Assembly: GCF_918797505.1 (NCBI RefSeq)
Contig: NC_092801.1
Coordinates: 34,238,487-34,302,486 of the forward strand
DNA: 64,000 nt
Direction: 5' to 3'
Source of the DNA: Bemisia tabaci
Taxonomy: Eukaryota; Arthropoda; Insecta; Hemiptera; Aleyrodidae
This document shows positions 31,611 through 43,737 of the stretch, one piece after another (the stretch's first letter is position 1; each line of letters begins with the position of its first letter). The notes under the pieces are model-generated. The model was not told the origin of the DNA and ran no database searches. It saw only the letters and a program-made list of their open reading frames with translations. Made by a program: the position numbers and the translations under genes.

Positions 31611-32611
31611 TGGAACTTTTCAAACGATCGGGACTTTTCCCGGAATTTCGGGGTCTTCCGTCTGCAGTTTGACCTAAAATTTGATCAAATTTATGTTTTT
31701 TTGATGAACTTGGCCATCTTTTTTCAATTCTTTCCCGGAACTTTTGAAAACTTGGACTCTCTTGCTATTTCTATCAATTTTAACAATCAGCCCGCAAGGA
31801 TGCGAAATGCAACACGGGATGTAATTTCATAATGAATTTCGGTTATTGTGACCCGATTAAAAGTTCTTGCCATTTTTCAAGTGAAATGTTCCATAGAAAA
31901 GGACGGTTATTGGAGTAAGAAAGAATCGGGTAGGTAAACTTTGTAATGTTACAATGTTATGAAATTCCTCCTGACTGTTTAAGGGAACCAAGAAGCGGCA
32001 TCGAAAGTTGTCACGTTCGTCACCTTCTGGTCAGAGCGTCACACAAGCGTCATACGACGTTTCAAAATTTCCGCCACCATTTTATTTTTGGACAGAAAAA
32101 TTGTTGGTTGAATCCGTTTGAAAATTTCACTGAATTTTATCGGCAGCACATAGATAACTCAGTGAAATTTTCGAACAGCTTTGTTGTACAATTTCATTGT
32201 AAAAATTAAAATGGCGGCGGAAATTTTGAAACGTCGCATGGCGCTTGCGATACTTTGCCGGAAGGTGACGAGTCGTGAGGACAGCACAATGGGTTTGTCG
32301 TGAGGATGCGGAGTGCCTCCGGCGTGGGGCGGGCGACGCGGCGCCGCGGAAGTCCTTACCTTAATTAATAATAGCGGCGCTAAGGACAAAAGCGAGCGGA
32401 AATCGACTCCAAAGTAGTCTCCATTATCTTCGACAAATTCGTTCCCTTATTAGTGACGATTCGCGTGGGCTTTGATCCCGAGGGATCCCGCTTTATCGCC
32501 GTCCTCTCCCGGTCCCGGTCCTCCGCGAGGGAGCGGTCTCGCCTCCTTCCCTAATTTCCCGATCCGGCGTTGCCACGTCATTCGGGTTTCGTCGGTTCCG
32601 AAGAGAAAATT
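31611..32611. other. Non-coding stretch with a CpG-rich end
   Basis: It contains a diverged inverted pair near 32000-32280 (CGTCATACGACGTTTCAAAATTTCCGCC and its inverse), probably another eroded MITE. 32290-32590 is GC-rich. No gene is supported. Confidence 0.4.
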
Positions 32612-33335
32612 CGAATAGAATAGAATAGTATTTTATTCATCCAAAATAAAGGGTTTTTAAAAAGAGGTTCTTGACAATTATATGGATTGCATTTTGCAAA
32701 AAGGAACCAGAAGAATTGCGATGATGCAAAGATTGTGCAGTTTCGTCCTTTGCAATAAAATTACTGAAGCCATGAAAAAATATGAAATTTACTTTGTAAT
32801 TTTGCCTTAAATTTACAGTTTTTAGCGATCAAAATAGAAACTGTTAATGGATAATCAGGTTCTTCATCCAAGACAAAAGAAGTTGCACAATCTTAGCTAC
32901 ATTGCAATGCTCCTGGTTCCTTTCTGCAAAATGCAATCCATATAAGGTTCATTAAAAAGGGAAAAAAAACAAAAGCATCAATCATAAGCCAGGTTTAAAA
33001 GTATAAAAGTGTAAAAGTATAAAAATATAGGGTCTACTCGTCTACTCGTTCTACTCGTTTAGGATAAAAGATCTAATTTTCATTGCTGATGACAAACATA
33101 TATAGTGCAGAAATGTGCTCAATTTTTGCTGATTTTTTTAGGATTGACATTGAACTTGGTACATTTTTAAAATAGAAGTTCCTAACGCTAGTGTACATTA
33201 GGCATTTAAAGAAGATATGTTCTAGTTTTTCCAGACGGCATAGATTGCAGATAGGGCACTGTTCTTTAATGTTAACTTTGTACCAACACTGATTTATTCC
33301 AATTTTGAGATACTTTTCATCGTGTGTTCTCAGCA
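32612..33335 (-). mobile_element. 5'-truncated LINE with 16-bp target duplication
   Basis: TTCCGAAGAGAAAATT is present at 32596-32611 and again at 33336-33351, directly flanking the insert. On the minus strand the insert ends with a GAATAAAATACTATTC and ATTCTATTC-type tail, as in LINEs with short tandem tails. Its 5' end starts within the last part of ORF2. A 256-bp MITE (32684-32939) sits in the 3' UTR. Clade not determined. Confidence 0.85.
32684..32939. mobile_element. GGA...TCC MITE (ATAT target duplication)
   Basis: Terminal repeats GGATTGCATTTTGCAAAAAG and the inverse ending GCAAAATGCAATCC, flanked by ATAT on both sides (32680-32683 and 32940-32943). The sub-terminal AAAGGAACCA block is shared with 9935-10181. 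Length 256 bp, non-coding. Confidence 0.8.
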
Positions 33336-33336
33336 T
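33073..33336 (-). pseudogene. LINE ORF2 C-terminal fragment
   Basis: The frame contains CPICNLCRLEKLEHIFFKC, the CCHC-type C-terminal motif found after the reverse transcriptase in many insect LINEs (C-x2-C...E-H-x-F-x-x-C), followed by about 40 residues and a stop. Everything upstream was lost by 5' truncation at integration. Its apparent ATG lies at the insertion boundary, partly in target DNA, and is not a real start. Confidence 0.75.
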
Positions 33337-33432
33337 TCCGAAGAGAAAATTAGAACCCGTATTGAACGAGATTCGTGCTCTAAATGTATAAAAGAAAAAA
33401 TCAACGAGCTCTGGGAATCATTAAATTTGACA

Positions 33433-33695
33433 CGGAACCACCTTAATATTTACAAATCGCACATTATATTTTCCTTCTGTACGTTTTCCCCTCAATTTGA
33501 ATGAGAGTGCTGAGTGTGCAAACATTTAAAATTCATGAGATGAAAAACGCTGACTCCGCAAGTTTAAATATTAGAGCCGAGCACAGCAGAGCAGCGTGAT
33601 GCTCTGGCGCCTACAAACCTAAGAGGATACTTCACGCATTGCGCAATGATTGAAGTATCCACTTAGGTTTGTAGGCGCCATTGCGCTGGCCAGTC
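33433..33695. repeat. Dispersed repeat with a 76-bp palindrome, copy 1
   Basis: Inverted copy of 60639-60901. It runs from CGGAACCACCTTAATATTTAC, through GAATGAGAGTGCTGAGTGTG and ATTAGAGCCGAGCACAGCAG, to the palindrome at 33605-33680 and then GCGCTGGCCAGTC. The two copies differ by small indels. Confidence 0.8.
33605..33680. repeat. 76-bp palindrome TGGCGCCTACAAACCTAAG...
   Basis: The left half reads TGGCGCCTACAAACCTAAG, GGATACTTC and GCATTGCGCAATG at the axis; the right half is the inverse. It would form a strong hairpin or cruciform. Two other copies lie at 57960-58031 and 60654-60729. Confidence 0.85.
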
Positions 33696-35093
33696 TTGTC
33701 ACGGTGCCTCAAGCAACTATTTCACAATAGAAGTGTTGCACAGTATCATACGAAATTGCAGGCGCATGTTTGATGTTCTCGATTTTTGGCTTTCTTTTTC
33801 CTATGTGTTTTTGACCAAATACCGAATGGCACGGTCAAAATCACTAACAACAGCTCAACTTACTTGCATGGAGTTTCTTTCCTGTTTATTATTTGTTATT
33901 TATTTTGCACGTGACTGATAAGGAAAACCGGTGACAAGATCACTCAAGTGATTTTTTATGAGTGTATAGTAAGTCATTGTCAATTTATTACCACTCTTCG
34001 AACTCGTAGGAAATCACTTTCCATACTCTCTGAATTGACGGCGCTTTATCTCGGAGTTACACGAGAGTTCCAACGTTTCATCTGTTCTCGTTTTTCTCTC
34101 CCATCCGGTTTTTTCACTCTATGTTCGTTGAATTCTTCTATGGTTCGCATCAGATAAGGTCATGCAAATTTTACTTGAAAATGTTCGATGTGTGTAACTG
34201 TGTATAAGAATTCTATGCTGCTTAATCACAGAACTGTCTTCATACTTCGAACAATTTAGATATTTTTAAGAAATATGACTCTATACCAGATGTTTCCCTA
34301 TCCAGGCAATTGAATCACGCTATCCTATGAAATATCAACCAGTTTCGAATTAGTGGCGATTTTTATCCATTTAGAATTATACCATCCAAATTTGTTACTT
34401 CGATTAATTTTTTAGGTCAGCCGAAGGCGTGGCAACCGAGTAAATCTTTCGCAGGGTCGGCGAAACAAGTCCGCAAGTAATTTACCCGGAATTATACGTT
34501 TTCCGAGCCCTTTTCAATATTGAGAATTTTCACGCTTCAGTTAACGATTTCGACAGCACTTATGAACTAACTACTGCAACGCCATACCATTTTGTGATCA
34601 AATGATTTGTTTTGAGAATCTCTTCCTGCCCGTCCTACATTTAGGGTTCTCTCCATCTCATTCTTTCCCGAATATGTCCAAAATCAATCGTGTTTCTTCG
34701 AATTTTACATTTACCTCGACGATCAACCTTTGACACAATACAAGAATTCATGTGCTCCCTGGTATCTTAGTTACACGGGACGAAGCCATGCATAAAGAGC
34801 TTATCCACAAAATATTTATATGAAAGAAATGATTGGATCTACGATTAACAAAGAACTGTCATTTCCAGCCGAATATGTCGTCGGAGAAACTGCAACATTG
34901 CATCTCTAGGTTGCGATGTTTAAAAATTTCCACTCGTGTTTCATTTTGTAAAAGGAAACCAAACCGACGTATCTCGACTGGAAATTTTTACCGGATATTC
35001 TTAACGCAGAGAAGAAAAATCAGGAGATTTTTCAGGAAATGACGGTTCGTACTTTTCAATGTTGAAAATAAAATATGACAGAAAGTCTCCAAC
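33696..35093. other. Non-coding stretch with no gene seen
   Basis: AT-rich, with only short motif-free ORFs. The first 30 bp (CGGTGCCTCAAGCAACTATT) resembles sequence beside the palindrome at 57,930. Confidence 0.35.
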
Positions 35094-35327
35094 GCCGCAC
35101 AGTGGATCGGGTCACTGGGAGAGGTCGGACTAAATTTGGAAACTTTATAAGCTTTATAATAAAAATCAGAGTTTTTATAAATGGTTCCATTGGTTTCCTC
35201 GTGAAATTTTTTTCTGTCAACACCCTTCTAAATTTATACTGTGACGAATTAAACATCAATATTTGCAGTTTTAGCTAAACATTTCATGTTCAACCTCACT
35301 GATTGACTTGATCTAATGTGCGCCGCA
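35094..35327. mobile_element. CGCACAGTGGATC-type MITE, copy 1
   Basis: The left end GCCGCACAGTGGATCGGGTC and GAGAGGTCGGACTAAATTT, and the right end GATCTAATGTGCGCCGC, form imperfect inverted ends. Related to 61261-61885 and 62090-62332. It abuts the element at 35328. Confidence 0.6.
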
Positions 35328-35539
35328 CACTGGAAAAAAAAGAATCTTAAATTTGCCGTCAAGAAGTATTCCTTCCTAAATCAAGAATTTTGCTGGTTAA
35401 TATAAGCTACTTTTTTGCTTAACCCAAGCATTATTTTTCTTGAATCAAGAAAAAGTCAGCTTAAAGCAAGATAAAGAAAATTCTTGGCGGCAAATTCAAG
35501 AATTATCATGCTTGATCCAAGCTACTTTTGTTTTCAGTG
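35328..35539. mobile_element. CACTGG element, second subfamily
   Basis: 212 bp from CACTGGAAAAAAAAGAATCT to GTTTTCAGTG. Inner arms carry AAATTTGCCGTCAAGAA and TTCTTGGCGGCAAATTC. GCA occurs just outside both ends. It shares termini but not interior with the 229-bp palindromic family. Confidence 0.7.
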
Positions 35540-35677
35540 CAAGCCGAGACACGCATTGCTGTTAAAACTGCAGTGTTGATGCTGCGCAAGTATCTCTTAT
35601 TAGATGGGAATAAAACGAAAGTATAACACACGATTCATTGGCAAGCCGAAAAAAGCGTGACTCAGAAAAAGGCTCTG

Positions 35678-35915
35678 CACTGAGAAAAAACTATGGTTTA
35701 TAAACCTATTAGAGGTAAATATGGAACACCTATAATAGTCGTAAATAAACTAATGATTCTCGGTCTGTGAACCATACTAAGGTCTCTGTACCTAATTAAG
35801 GTACCCCGTACCATAACTAAGGTATATGTGCTATTATTATAGGTAGAGGTACTACTATTAGTGGTGTTCCATATTTACCTCTAATAGGTTTATAAGCCAT
35901 AGTTTTTTCTCAGTG
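35678..35915. mobile_element. CACTGAGAAAAA inverted-repeat element
   Basis: 238 bp with 50-bp inverted ends: CACTGAGAAAAAACTATGG at the left and CCATAGTTTTTTCTCAGTG at the right. Inside are CCTATTAGAGGTAAATATGG arms and repeated ACTAAGGT words. Non-coding. Confidence 0.85.
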
Positions 35916-36922
35916 TGATACCGCTTGTTGACCTCGTGGGTAGTGCGAGATTGCATAGCTCTCTCCTTGAAGGCAAATTATATTTGTTTTCCCCCGAGAA
36001 ATGATTTCTCGTTGAATGAGATACAGTCGGACCTACCAGCAACACACGATGGCACATTCATTACGTTATGATCGTAGGCTCTTCAAATATTTAACGTTCC
36101 AAAATCTCTCACCTGTGCTTTTAGAACAAGCCTGCTCGCGCTGCGTCGGAGGCAGAAGGGAAGAAAAGGAGAGAAGTGGGTAGTTTGCTTTTCATCCGGC
36201 TTACTAAATACAAAGTCGGGGCGAATTAATTCCCATTGAAGTCGATTCTCCAGGGCACGGTCTGATTTTTATCTTCTTATACCTACTTTCCTCTTGAACC
36301 GAACCGCACTACGTCAAATGAGTGAATCAAAAACGACGACTCGGAGAAAACCATACACCAAAAGCCAGCTTATGAAAATTGATTTTTCCCACCGAAGAGG
36401 GAAAGATAGCGGCTGTCTTTGCAGAGGTGGAGTATGAATGCCACGCCTGTTTCATACAACTGTCATACAGCGGATTTCTATTTCGAGTTTAAATTGTATT
36501 TATGTTTGCTTCTTGTTGTATTTATGTTTATGTTATATTTATATCCACTTATGTTTATTTTGTCTTCATGTTTCCTTATATTACTGTTGCCTTTATTGTG
36601 CCCGGTCACAAAAACTACACCTAAAAGCTGTGGTAGAATTCTAGATTCATCACGAAAACAGCAGTTTGGAGGAGGATGCTGTTTTTTGTGAATTCCCAAT
36701 CTCACCAAAACGAAACCTCGTCTTCAAAAACCATTCCTGAAAGACGTAGACGGATCAAGGACTCTTCAAAAAAACAGCTTCTGTTTTTTGTATATCACCA
36801 ATTTGCCTTGCCTCTCAAGTGAAAACTCACTAAAGAACAGATAAAATAAGCGGTAACGTCTAGAAACTTCGAGAATAATGCTTCATTCCCTCAATTTCCC
36901 TCGGAAAATTCGACCGTAGAAA

Positions 36923-36993
<71 letters not shown>

Positions 36994-38164
36994 AAGTGAA
37001 CACCTTAGGGACAGTTCGTATTTGTCCTCGCGACAGCTCGTAACTAAATTTCAATGCTGCCTAACTTCCCCTCCGGAGTTAAATTTCACCAGGAGAATCT
37101 TGTGAATTTCAAGCTGAATTTAACAAATTTTTCATCTCATTTTAAACATAAATCATTAAAATTTTGGACAAGAATTGAACATGAACATCCTTGCAGAAAA
37201 TTCAATTATTTTAATCAATGCTACAGTCGTGGAATGGAGTTACGTTTTTTGTCCGGAAAACGGCGAGTTGCAAGATATGAGATATTTCTTCCTAAAGCAC
37301 TTGAATTTTCAGGGAAAGTTGACAGCTTTTCTTTGTCAAAATTTGCTAGAGAATATTTTGTACATCAGTACTTTGATCGCATGAATACAGTTCTGAATAT
37401 CTAGCATAAATACATAGCACTTTACCTCGAAAATAAGTGTTGTATTGGTAGAATTTTGGCAACGTCTAACCGCGCATACGTCGTTTTTCCTCGGTACAAC
37501 AAAGTCAACGTCTCGTTCCCCGTTGACTGGTATCTGCTGCCGGTCAAGGAGGTACCATTAGTATTTCGTTTTTTTCTATCTGAGGAGCTCACTACAAATA
37601 GAGGGAACAAACAACTCCCCGCTCTTATCAAAGAGAACAAGTTTTCTTCCGTCTGACTTTTTCTCATTAACGATTGTTCAAAGTTTCTCCGCAGTGCCGT
37701 GAGTAGTCATTTCTACCGAGGCCTCATCGGAGTTCCCTCTCGACTCTGAGCCTTCAGACTATAATCGCGAAACTTGCGCGTTAATTGTTGTAAAAGTCCC
37801 GGGACGAGTCTTTAGCGCCGGTCGAGTTACTTCCATCGCTAAGTAGTTTTGAAACTTCGGTGATGGCAAAATATGGATGTCAAAAAAAAGAAAGGAAAAC
37901 AGGGAGAAAAAGCGAGAAACGGAACGTAAAGGGATGCTAAATACGAATGTAGTATTAAACTCAGAAATTCATTTTACAATTCACTACGTCTTTACCTTGA
38001 TAAAGAACACTACGAACAACGAACTAATTGACGATTCACTACGAAACGCTGTCCCAAAAAAAAAAACCACAAAACCGTAATTTCAAACCGTAAAATTGCA
38101 AAATCGTGGTCTCCAGAACGCAAATTGAAAATGGCGGTGCACCGTGCACCGCTCTCTCTACGCA
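35916..38164. other. Non-coding stretch with a long A-run
   Basis: It holds a poly-A run of about 62 at 36929-36990 and otherwise single-copy-looking DNA. The 116-aa sense ORF at 37054-37404 overlaps a second open frame, has no motif and is probably chance. No gene is called. Confidence 0.4.
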
Positions 38165-38395
38165 CACTGGAAAAAAAAACACATTGGATCTGGAGTCCAG
38201 ACTATCTTTAAAAACATCGACAAGAAAAAATACTTTTGATTCAATCAGATTTAAGCTTCAATCAAGAACCAAGCCTCTTAAATTGAGCGGATTTCCTTTT
38301 GATTTAAACTTAAATCTGATTGAATCAAGAGTCCTTTTTCCTGTCAATATTTTCTCGAGTCTGGATTCTAAATCCAATGTGGTTTTTTTCCAGTG
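38165..38395. mobile_element. CACTGG palindromic MITE, copy 5
   Basis: 231 bp from CACTGGAAAA to TTTCCAGTG, typical arms. GCAC stands beside both ends if the element is counted as ACTGG...CCAGT, the only copy with a plausible 4-bp duplication. The ORFs are artefacts. Confidence 0.85.
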
Positions 38396-39524
38396 CACAA
38401 GACAGACTGATAATGAAACACGCGCATAGCTCTTTTCAATTTGATCATTTTCAAGAATGTTAAGCACGAATACTGGATAAATACCCTTGAACATAATTTC
38501 AACTCTTTGTTGTGTTGCTTTACTAGAAGAAGACTAGACCACCAGTCCGGTGCTAAGAAAATGCATTATGCACTGCCACAAAGATGTCAAAATATATATC
38601 TATATAAGATATCGAACAGCTGTTGTCGTGTTCATATCCCTAACCCCTACCAGATGTTATAACCCAATGATTTTAATGTAAATCTACTGCTGATACATAA
38701 ATGGATGTAATAGATTGTATCTTGTTGATTTATTAAAATCAATTGATTCGAAAATCATTACGGCTGTAGGTTTGAAAGGGTGAATTCGAAGTTTGACCTC
38801 CAGGCCCCGTAGATGTTCACGGATGCGACAATTGGCAACACTGCATACGGATCAGAGGACTCGAAAATCGGGCGAAATTAAACTTTGATCGCCTCGCATT
38901 ATTAAGGAGCTTGTTATTGAGACCTAGAGAAGCAACCAAGTGTCTCTTAAAGCACTCACGCGGCACCTGCCAAATCTCATGAAAATCCCATGCTGTGATC
39001 CCCGGCAAACCAGACTCCGCGGATCTGGCATTTCTGCTCGGCGTTCAAAGATCAGACGATGAGTATTTTTTTTATAACGCCCCCTTGGTTGCACGTAAAC
39101 CAACCCCTTGCGAACGGAGAAAACCCAGAAAACGTCAATAAATGTTACATCTTTAGTGAGGTAGATACTTCGTAAAATAACCTTATAATGATGTGCCGGA
39201 GGCCCATAGTGAACTTCTTGGTAATGAGTGTACAATAAGGTCTGATCTAATATAAAGCGCCACACGCATCCTCTTGAAAATTTACGTAGAAAACAGTTCA
39301 ATCTACGGTAAGTTCGGAAATCTATCCCCTAATTAAGAAATTAACAAGTCTCCTAAACACAAAACAAATAGAAGTTAGATCATACAAATGATGTAATTTG
39401 TACGTATTCCATTTAAAAATTTGTAGACAATTTGGAAAGGCTCGTGAAAGTCTGAAGAGGAATCCTGTCATGTAGTGCTTGAATTCTAGTTGCCCATTTT
39501 CCAGCGATTCGTTTTCCTTTGATT
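38396..39524. other. Non-coding stretch with no gene seen
   Basis: Mixed AT-rich DNA. A 125-codon minus frame at 38924-39301 is the longest ORF but has no recognisable motif or splice support. Confidence 0.35.
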
Positions 39525-39661
39525 GGAATGCATTTCGTAATTTGGAAATATAAATTCTAGCCTGGCTTAAAAACAGCGTATGTACCATTAGTTTCCTATG
39601 CACGGAAGTGTTTTTTCAGATGAGCCAGAATTTTATAGTTCCAAATTGCATAATGGAGTCC
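39525..39661. mobile_element. GGA...TCC MITE (GATT target duplication)
   Basis: 137 bp from GGAATGCATTTCGTAATTTGG to GCATAATGGAGTCC, flanked by GATT on both sides (39521-39524 and 39662-39665). It has the same GTATGTACCATTAGTTTCC core and TGAGCCAGAATTTTATAG arm as 3342-3480. Confidence 0.75.
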
Positions 39662-40233
39662 GATTAGCCCTCCTTCCCCTTTCTGTGTTTGGATTCCACA
39701 GTTGTATTTTGTTTGTATGTAACTTACCAGTGATCTCACATGGAACTTCCGTTGTCATTTGTAATACGGAATTTCCTAATCCCCCACGAAAAATGAGGAT
39801 TAAAATTAAAATATCTAGGAATGCATCGAAGAGCTCATCGAAAGAATGATATAAATCACATCAAAGGTGAAAAATGACCCCGGTGGCTCCTCTTGTGAAC
39901 ATGAATGGATGGATCTCTCGTTAATATGCATCCAACGTACATTTAGAGTGGGGAGCGGAGAGTTTACCAGCAAATGCGAAGAAAGAAGAAGTAAAAAATA
40001 AAAAAAATTCGCACTCTGCACAATAGGCTCCCGCATTAAATATGGGAATGTCAGGCAGGTGGCTACTTTTGGCAGTTAGCTTAGTATTGAGTGAGTAACT
40101 TGCATACAATAGGTTGCGGGGAACTGTAATTTGCCCAATAGAAATTAAAATTGGTGACGTACAAGAAGCAAATAAGGGTAATTAGCATTAGCTTGTGATG
40201 CACTGACTTCTTCTCTCTATGCGTCGACACATT
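39662..40233. other. Non-coding stretch with no gene seen
   Basis: No element or gene recognised. Confidence 0.3.
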
Positions 40234-40480
40234 CTGCCGTGCTAAGGAAAAACGCCGTATGAACATTCAAGAGTTGCCAAATTTCCCTCGATAAAATATA
40301 CGTATTTTTGATGACATTCATGCTCATTTTTCCTTGAAACTTTACATTAAATTGCGCACGAAACTGTTTGAAAGTTACGGGGGAAAAAATCCTCACAAAT
40401 TTTCGTGTTATTTCAGTTTTTAAAGATGGGAACTTGGCAACGTCTGAAGGCTCTTACGGCGCTTTTTCTTAGCACGGCAG
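40234..40480. mobile_element. CTGCCGTGCTAAGG MITE, copy 1
   Basis: 247 bp with inverted ends CTGCCGTGCTAAGGAAAAAC and GCTTTTTCTTAGCACGGCAG. Sub-terminal CGCCGTATGAACATTC and GAGTTGCCAAATTT are mirrored on the right. Copies at 54772-55013 and at 57520-58457 (split). Confidence 0.85.
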
Positions 40481-42042
40481 TATTTTTCATCCAGCAAACC
40501 AAGCGACCGTATTACTCGCGAATCTCCGCTGCAACTCTGTTGATTGGGTTTTTTTAAAGGATGCAACTATTCTGCCTCCAAGACCACGCCAGGAAGTATC
40601 TTTTCTCGTTGAAGGCGTTTTTCATGCGTTGACACTCTTCATACCTAGCAAATGCAACCACGACTTTGATCGAACTCGGTAACGCTATGATCGAAATGAG
40701 GAGGAATAACGCATGCTCATAAGTGGGTGCTTCAGGTTTATTTTTAAGAGGAAATCGTAGTTTCAAATTGGTTTAAGTATGATCCGACTCAAAGGGTTTC
40801 GTATAGTTCTTGGCTACCACTTTGTAAGAGCATGAAATTTCCGCGTTTATTTTTTGCATCAATTAATGCAGGACCACAACTTTAGAAGATGTGCAATAAG
40901 AGTTGCATTCTTCCTTTATTAAATCGTTGAATGTCTTTGAAAACTTTGAAAACTACACGGGCGCACTACTATTCCCGTTATCGCAAAAACCCTCACACTG
41001 AAACAATAAAAATGAATAGGGGAGCTATGGCATTGCAAGTGGATCACAAATTTACGTTTGAAATTACAAGACTAATCGTGCCTTCTCTCGGAAATACAGG
41101 AAAACGGAAAAACTTGAGCCTTTTTAAAACACTGCGCCAGAACGGCGGCTTACATGCTTCTCCATGCTCTCGAGAACGAGAAGTGCGTTGAAAAATCAAC
41201 AAAACGCCCTCAAGAACGATTTGCTGGGGGCTGCATTTTGAAGGAGGCACAGTGTAAAACCTGTATTTTACGGAGTAATTCGGCAAGCTTTCGCCGACTT
41301 GGCGGACTCCAAGTTTTACGAGTAGACACTCGTTTACTTAATGGAGATGACGCTTTGTCGAGAGGAAGTGGAGCATTTGACTCGTTTCCTCATTGCGCTG
41401 CATTATTGTAAAACATGTGAGCGCCCAATGCAGCGCTACAACCTAACACTCGACGTTTTATTAGTTTTAAATGTCGCATACGTAACGCAGGATTCGACAG
41501 TTTCCCCTACTGTATCTCCTAATGAGATATAGTGTCGTTGAATCGATCTGTTGCACCAACTTTTTAGCCGTGATTTTTTTTGTTTGTGTTTATCTCCTTT
41601 TTGATTAGTTTCAACTTAAATTTCTCAGGGTCTTTTCTTTTTGTTAGCTTTGGAGTTTTCAGAAGCTTTAAGTGAACAAATTTAACTGAAACCTGTATAA
41701 GCACCTCAAAATTTTCCTCGTTTTTATCGAATACTTTAATAGCAAAGCAGCACTGTAACTTGAACTTTTTAGCCGTGACTTTCTTATTTTCTTTATGCTC
41801 TTTTCCATTAGTTCCAACCTAAATTTAAAAGGGTATTTTCTTCTTTTTCTTTTAGCTTCGGAGTTCTCAGATGCTTGCAACGTGTTCCTTATTTTTCTTG
41901 AATACTTTATTAGCAAAGCTGCTCTGTAACTTGAAATTCGGGGTGTATAATATTCATGCGCAATGGTGTGAAGATGCTCTCAAGGAGGAATTAAATTATG
42001 TTAGGTGCACGGAAGAGACAATTCATCGCTGACCTCTAACTT
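40481..42042. other. Non-coding stretch with no gene seen
   Basis: 41560-41940 contains an imperfect direct repeat of about 190 bp (TTTTTAGCCGTGA...TCTTTTTGTTAGCTT...GGAGTT(T/C)TCAGA). Other ORFs are short and unrecognised. Confidence 0.4.
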
Positions 42043-42129
42043 TAGGTAAACTAGCGCCAACTCAAGGCAGTAGTCGTGAGCCCTACAGGCTGAAAGGCCT
42101 CACTGTCTGTAGTTGGCGCTATATTACCT
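42043..42129. repeat. Short inverted repeat TAGCGCCAACT
   Basis: TTAGGTAAACTAGCGCCAAC is mirrored by GTTGGCGCTATATTACCTAA with a 45-bp loop. It sits just upstream of the open frame at 42206. Confidence 0.65.
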
Positions 42130-42205
42130 AAATTGTTCGGACTCGGCGCTGAGTTGTGTGTTTCGTGTGGACCTATTGCTGTTTGTAGGAGGTCTCTTTA
42201 TTTTA

Positions 42206-42439
42206 ATGAGCTTCAACGTAGATCTCAGTTCTTTGTCTCCTGATCCTATGTTTTCTTGCATCAGGTCATTACCCTATGTCATAAGAGAATATTTAAGTGA
42301 AGATACTGCATTGCGGGAAAATGCAAGTCTCACTGAAAAAGAAATTCATTTTGAGATTTTATTTCGACTTGAGGCTTCGTTTCTTGTCGACAAAATTTGG
42401 TTCGTTTTAGTATTAAAATCATCGTTTTGCTCTCATTAA
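42206..42439 (+). CDS. Hypothetical ORF, possible exon
   Basis: Starting at ATG 42206 the frame reads MSFNVDLSSLSPDPMFSC, IRSLPYVIREYLSEDTAL, RENASLTEKEIHFEILFRLE, then ASFLVDKIWF and a stop. The frame is open from 42113. The charged, amphipathic composition looks more like protein than neighbouring chance ORFs. I recognise no family. A splice donor inside the frame (AAATTTG/GTTCGT) is possible but weak. It may be a first exon or a short gene; it may also be chance. Confidence 0.25.
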   Translation: MSFNVDLSSLSPDPMFSCIRSLPYVIREYLSEDTALRENASLTEKEIHFEILFRLEASFLVDKIWFVLVLKSSFCSH

Positions 42440-43136
42440 GTTTAGGTATGAAAAACGATAGCAAAACAACGTTTTCTTTAACTTTAAACTCGAATTTAGT
42501 CGAGAAGAGACGACGCTGAAAGTCAAAATGTTATTTCAAGAAAAAAAAAATTTCAGTGCTCTGCTTCCAGCCGTGGCTTCCAAATATTGCCTTGACTCGG
42601 ATTGGAAGCGATAAACTGCCGTTGGGTCAATAATCACAGTTCTAAGAATTGAATAAATCGTCAGGGGTAGAAAGATCATCATGGTTCGTTGTGAGTCGTA
42701 CACAAATGCAGCCGTTTTCAGGCATAATCATCGTTTTGAACTTTTTATATTTTTTATTTAATTAAATAACCTCATATTGGATATAACCCGAATTACATTT
42801 CGAATCCACGGAACCTTGAAGTATCGCTTACCGATCGTTACAGACTCGCGGTGAAAAGATATCGCTCGTTCGAAATCGTGCTTTTTGATGATTGGCTTTG
42901 TAACGCAAATACAAAGTTACTCCCGGCTCAATATCGACTGCGCTCTCCTCGGATTAGCTTCGATCAGCGATTCAAATGAGATTTCTGCAACACACAAGCA
43001 AAGCATAAAAAGTTAGTAGTAGAAAGCAAACGCCCTAACAACACGAAAGTAGATCCAGGAAGCATAAACATAATAGATCAGCCACGCACGGAAATAATGT
43101 GGTCCCCCGGATAATCTTTTTTTCTAAGAGTTGTAT
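42440..43136. other. Non-coding stretch with no gene seen
   Basis: No element or gene recognised. Confidence 0.3.
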
Positions 43137-43481
43137 GCTGATTCCTTTGAATGTCTTAAGGACTTTGCTTCGCTCTATTTAGAAAATTCGCTGAAACTCC
43201 TGCGAATATCCGCACAACTGTTTCCACGCAGAATGAAACTGCTCAATTAATATAAATTTGCAATAGCCGATGGGACTTGGTACCTTTCTGCTTATCGCGC
43301 TCCATTCATTCTCTTTACGGTTTAGAGAACTCTACGGAAGCATGTACCGCGGTGTTTAAATTGTAACTCCGTCAGGAGCGTTACATGCGGGCAGAGAAGA
43401 GATTCACGGGTATATAACCTGGGGCCCGCGTCACGAAGATGGCCAAATCTGCCGGGCAATTGGAGCCGGGTCCGTCGGAAA
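43137..43481. repeat. Duplicated segment X-Y, first copy without insertion
   Basis: X (43137-43340: CTTTGAATGTCTTAAGGACT ... GTTTAGAGAACTCTACGG) is followed directly by Y (43341-43481: ATGTACCGCGGTGTTTAAAT ... GAGCCGGGTCCGTCG). X recurs at 43738-43932 and Y at 49697-49832, where the MITE and LINE separate them. X also contains ATGGGACTTGGTACCTTTCT, which resembles the GGAACCA-type MITE ends. Confidence 0.85.
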
Positions 43482-43494
43482 AAACAACATTACG

Positions 43495-43733
43495 CACTGG
43501 GGGGGGGGGAGGGGGGGGAACACATTGTTTCTAGAGTCCAGACTCTTGAAAACATTGACAAGAAAAAGTACTCTTGATTCAATCAGATTTAAGCTTAAAT
43601 CCAAAGGAAATCCGCTCAAATTAAGAGGCTTGGTTCTCGATTTAAGTTTAAATCTGATTGAACCAAGAGTATTTTTTCTTGTCGATGTTTTTAAGAGTCT
43701 GGACTCTAGATCCAATATGTTTTTTACCCATTG
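43495..43733. mobile_element. CACTGG palindromic MITE, copy 6
   Basis: The left terminus is CACTGG followed by a G-rich run that replaces the usual A-run; the right end is degenerate (ACCCATTG). Typical arms in between. It sits exactly at the junction between the two copies of the X-Y segment. Confidence 0.8.
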
Positions 43734-43737
43734 AGTT

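Noticed and set aside
36929..36990. Poly-A run as the tail of a retroelement
   Set aside because: No element body or target duplication can be found beside it; it may be a simple homopolymer.
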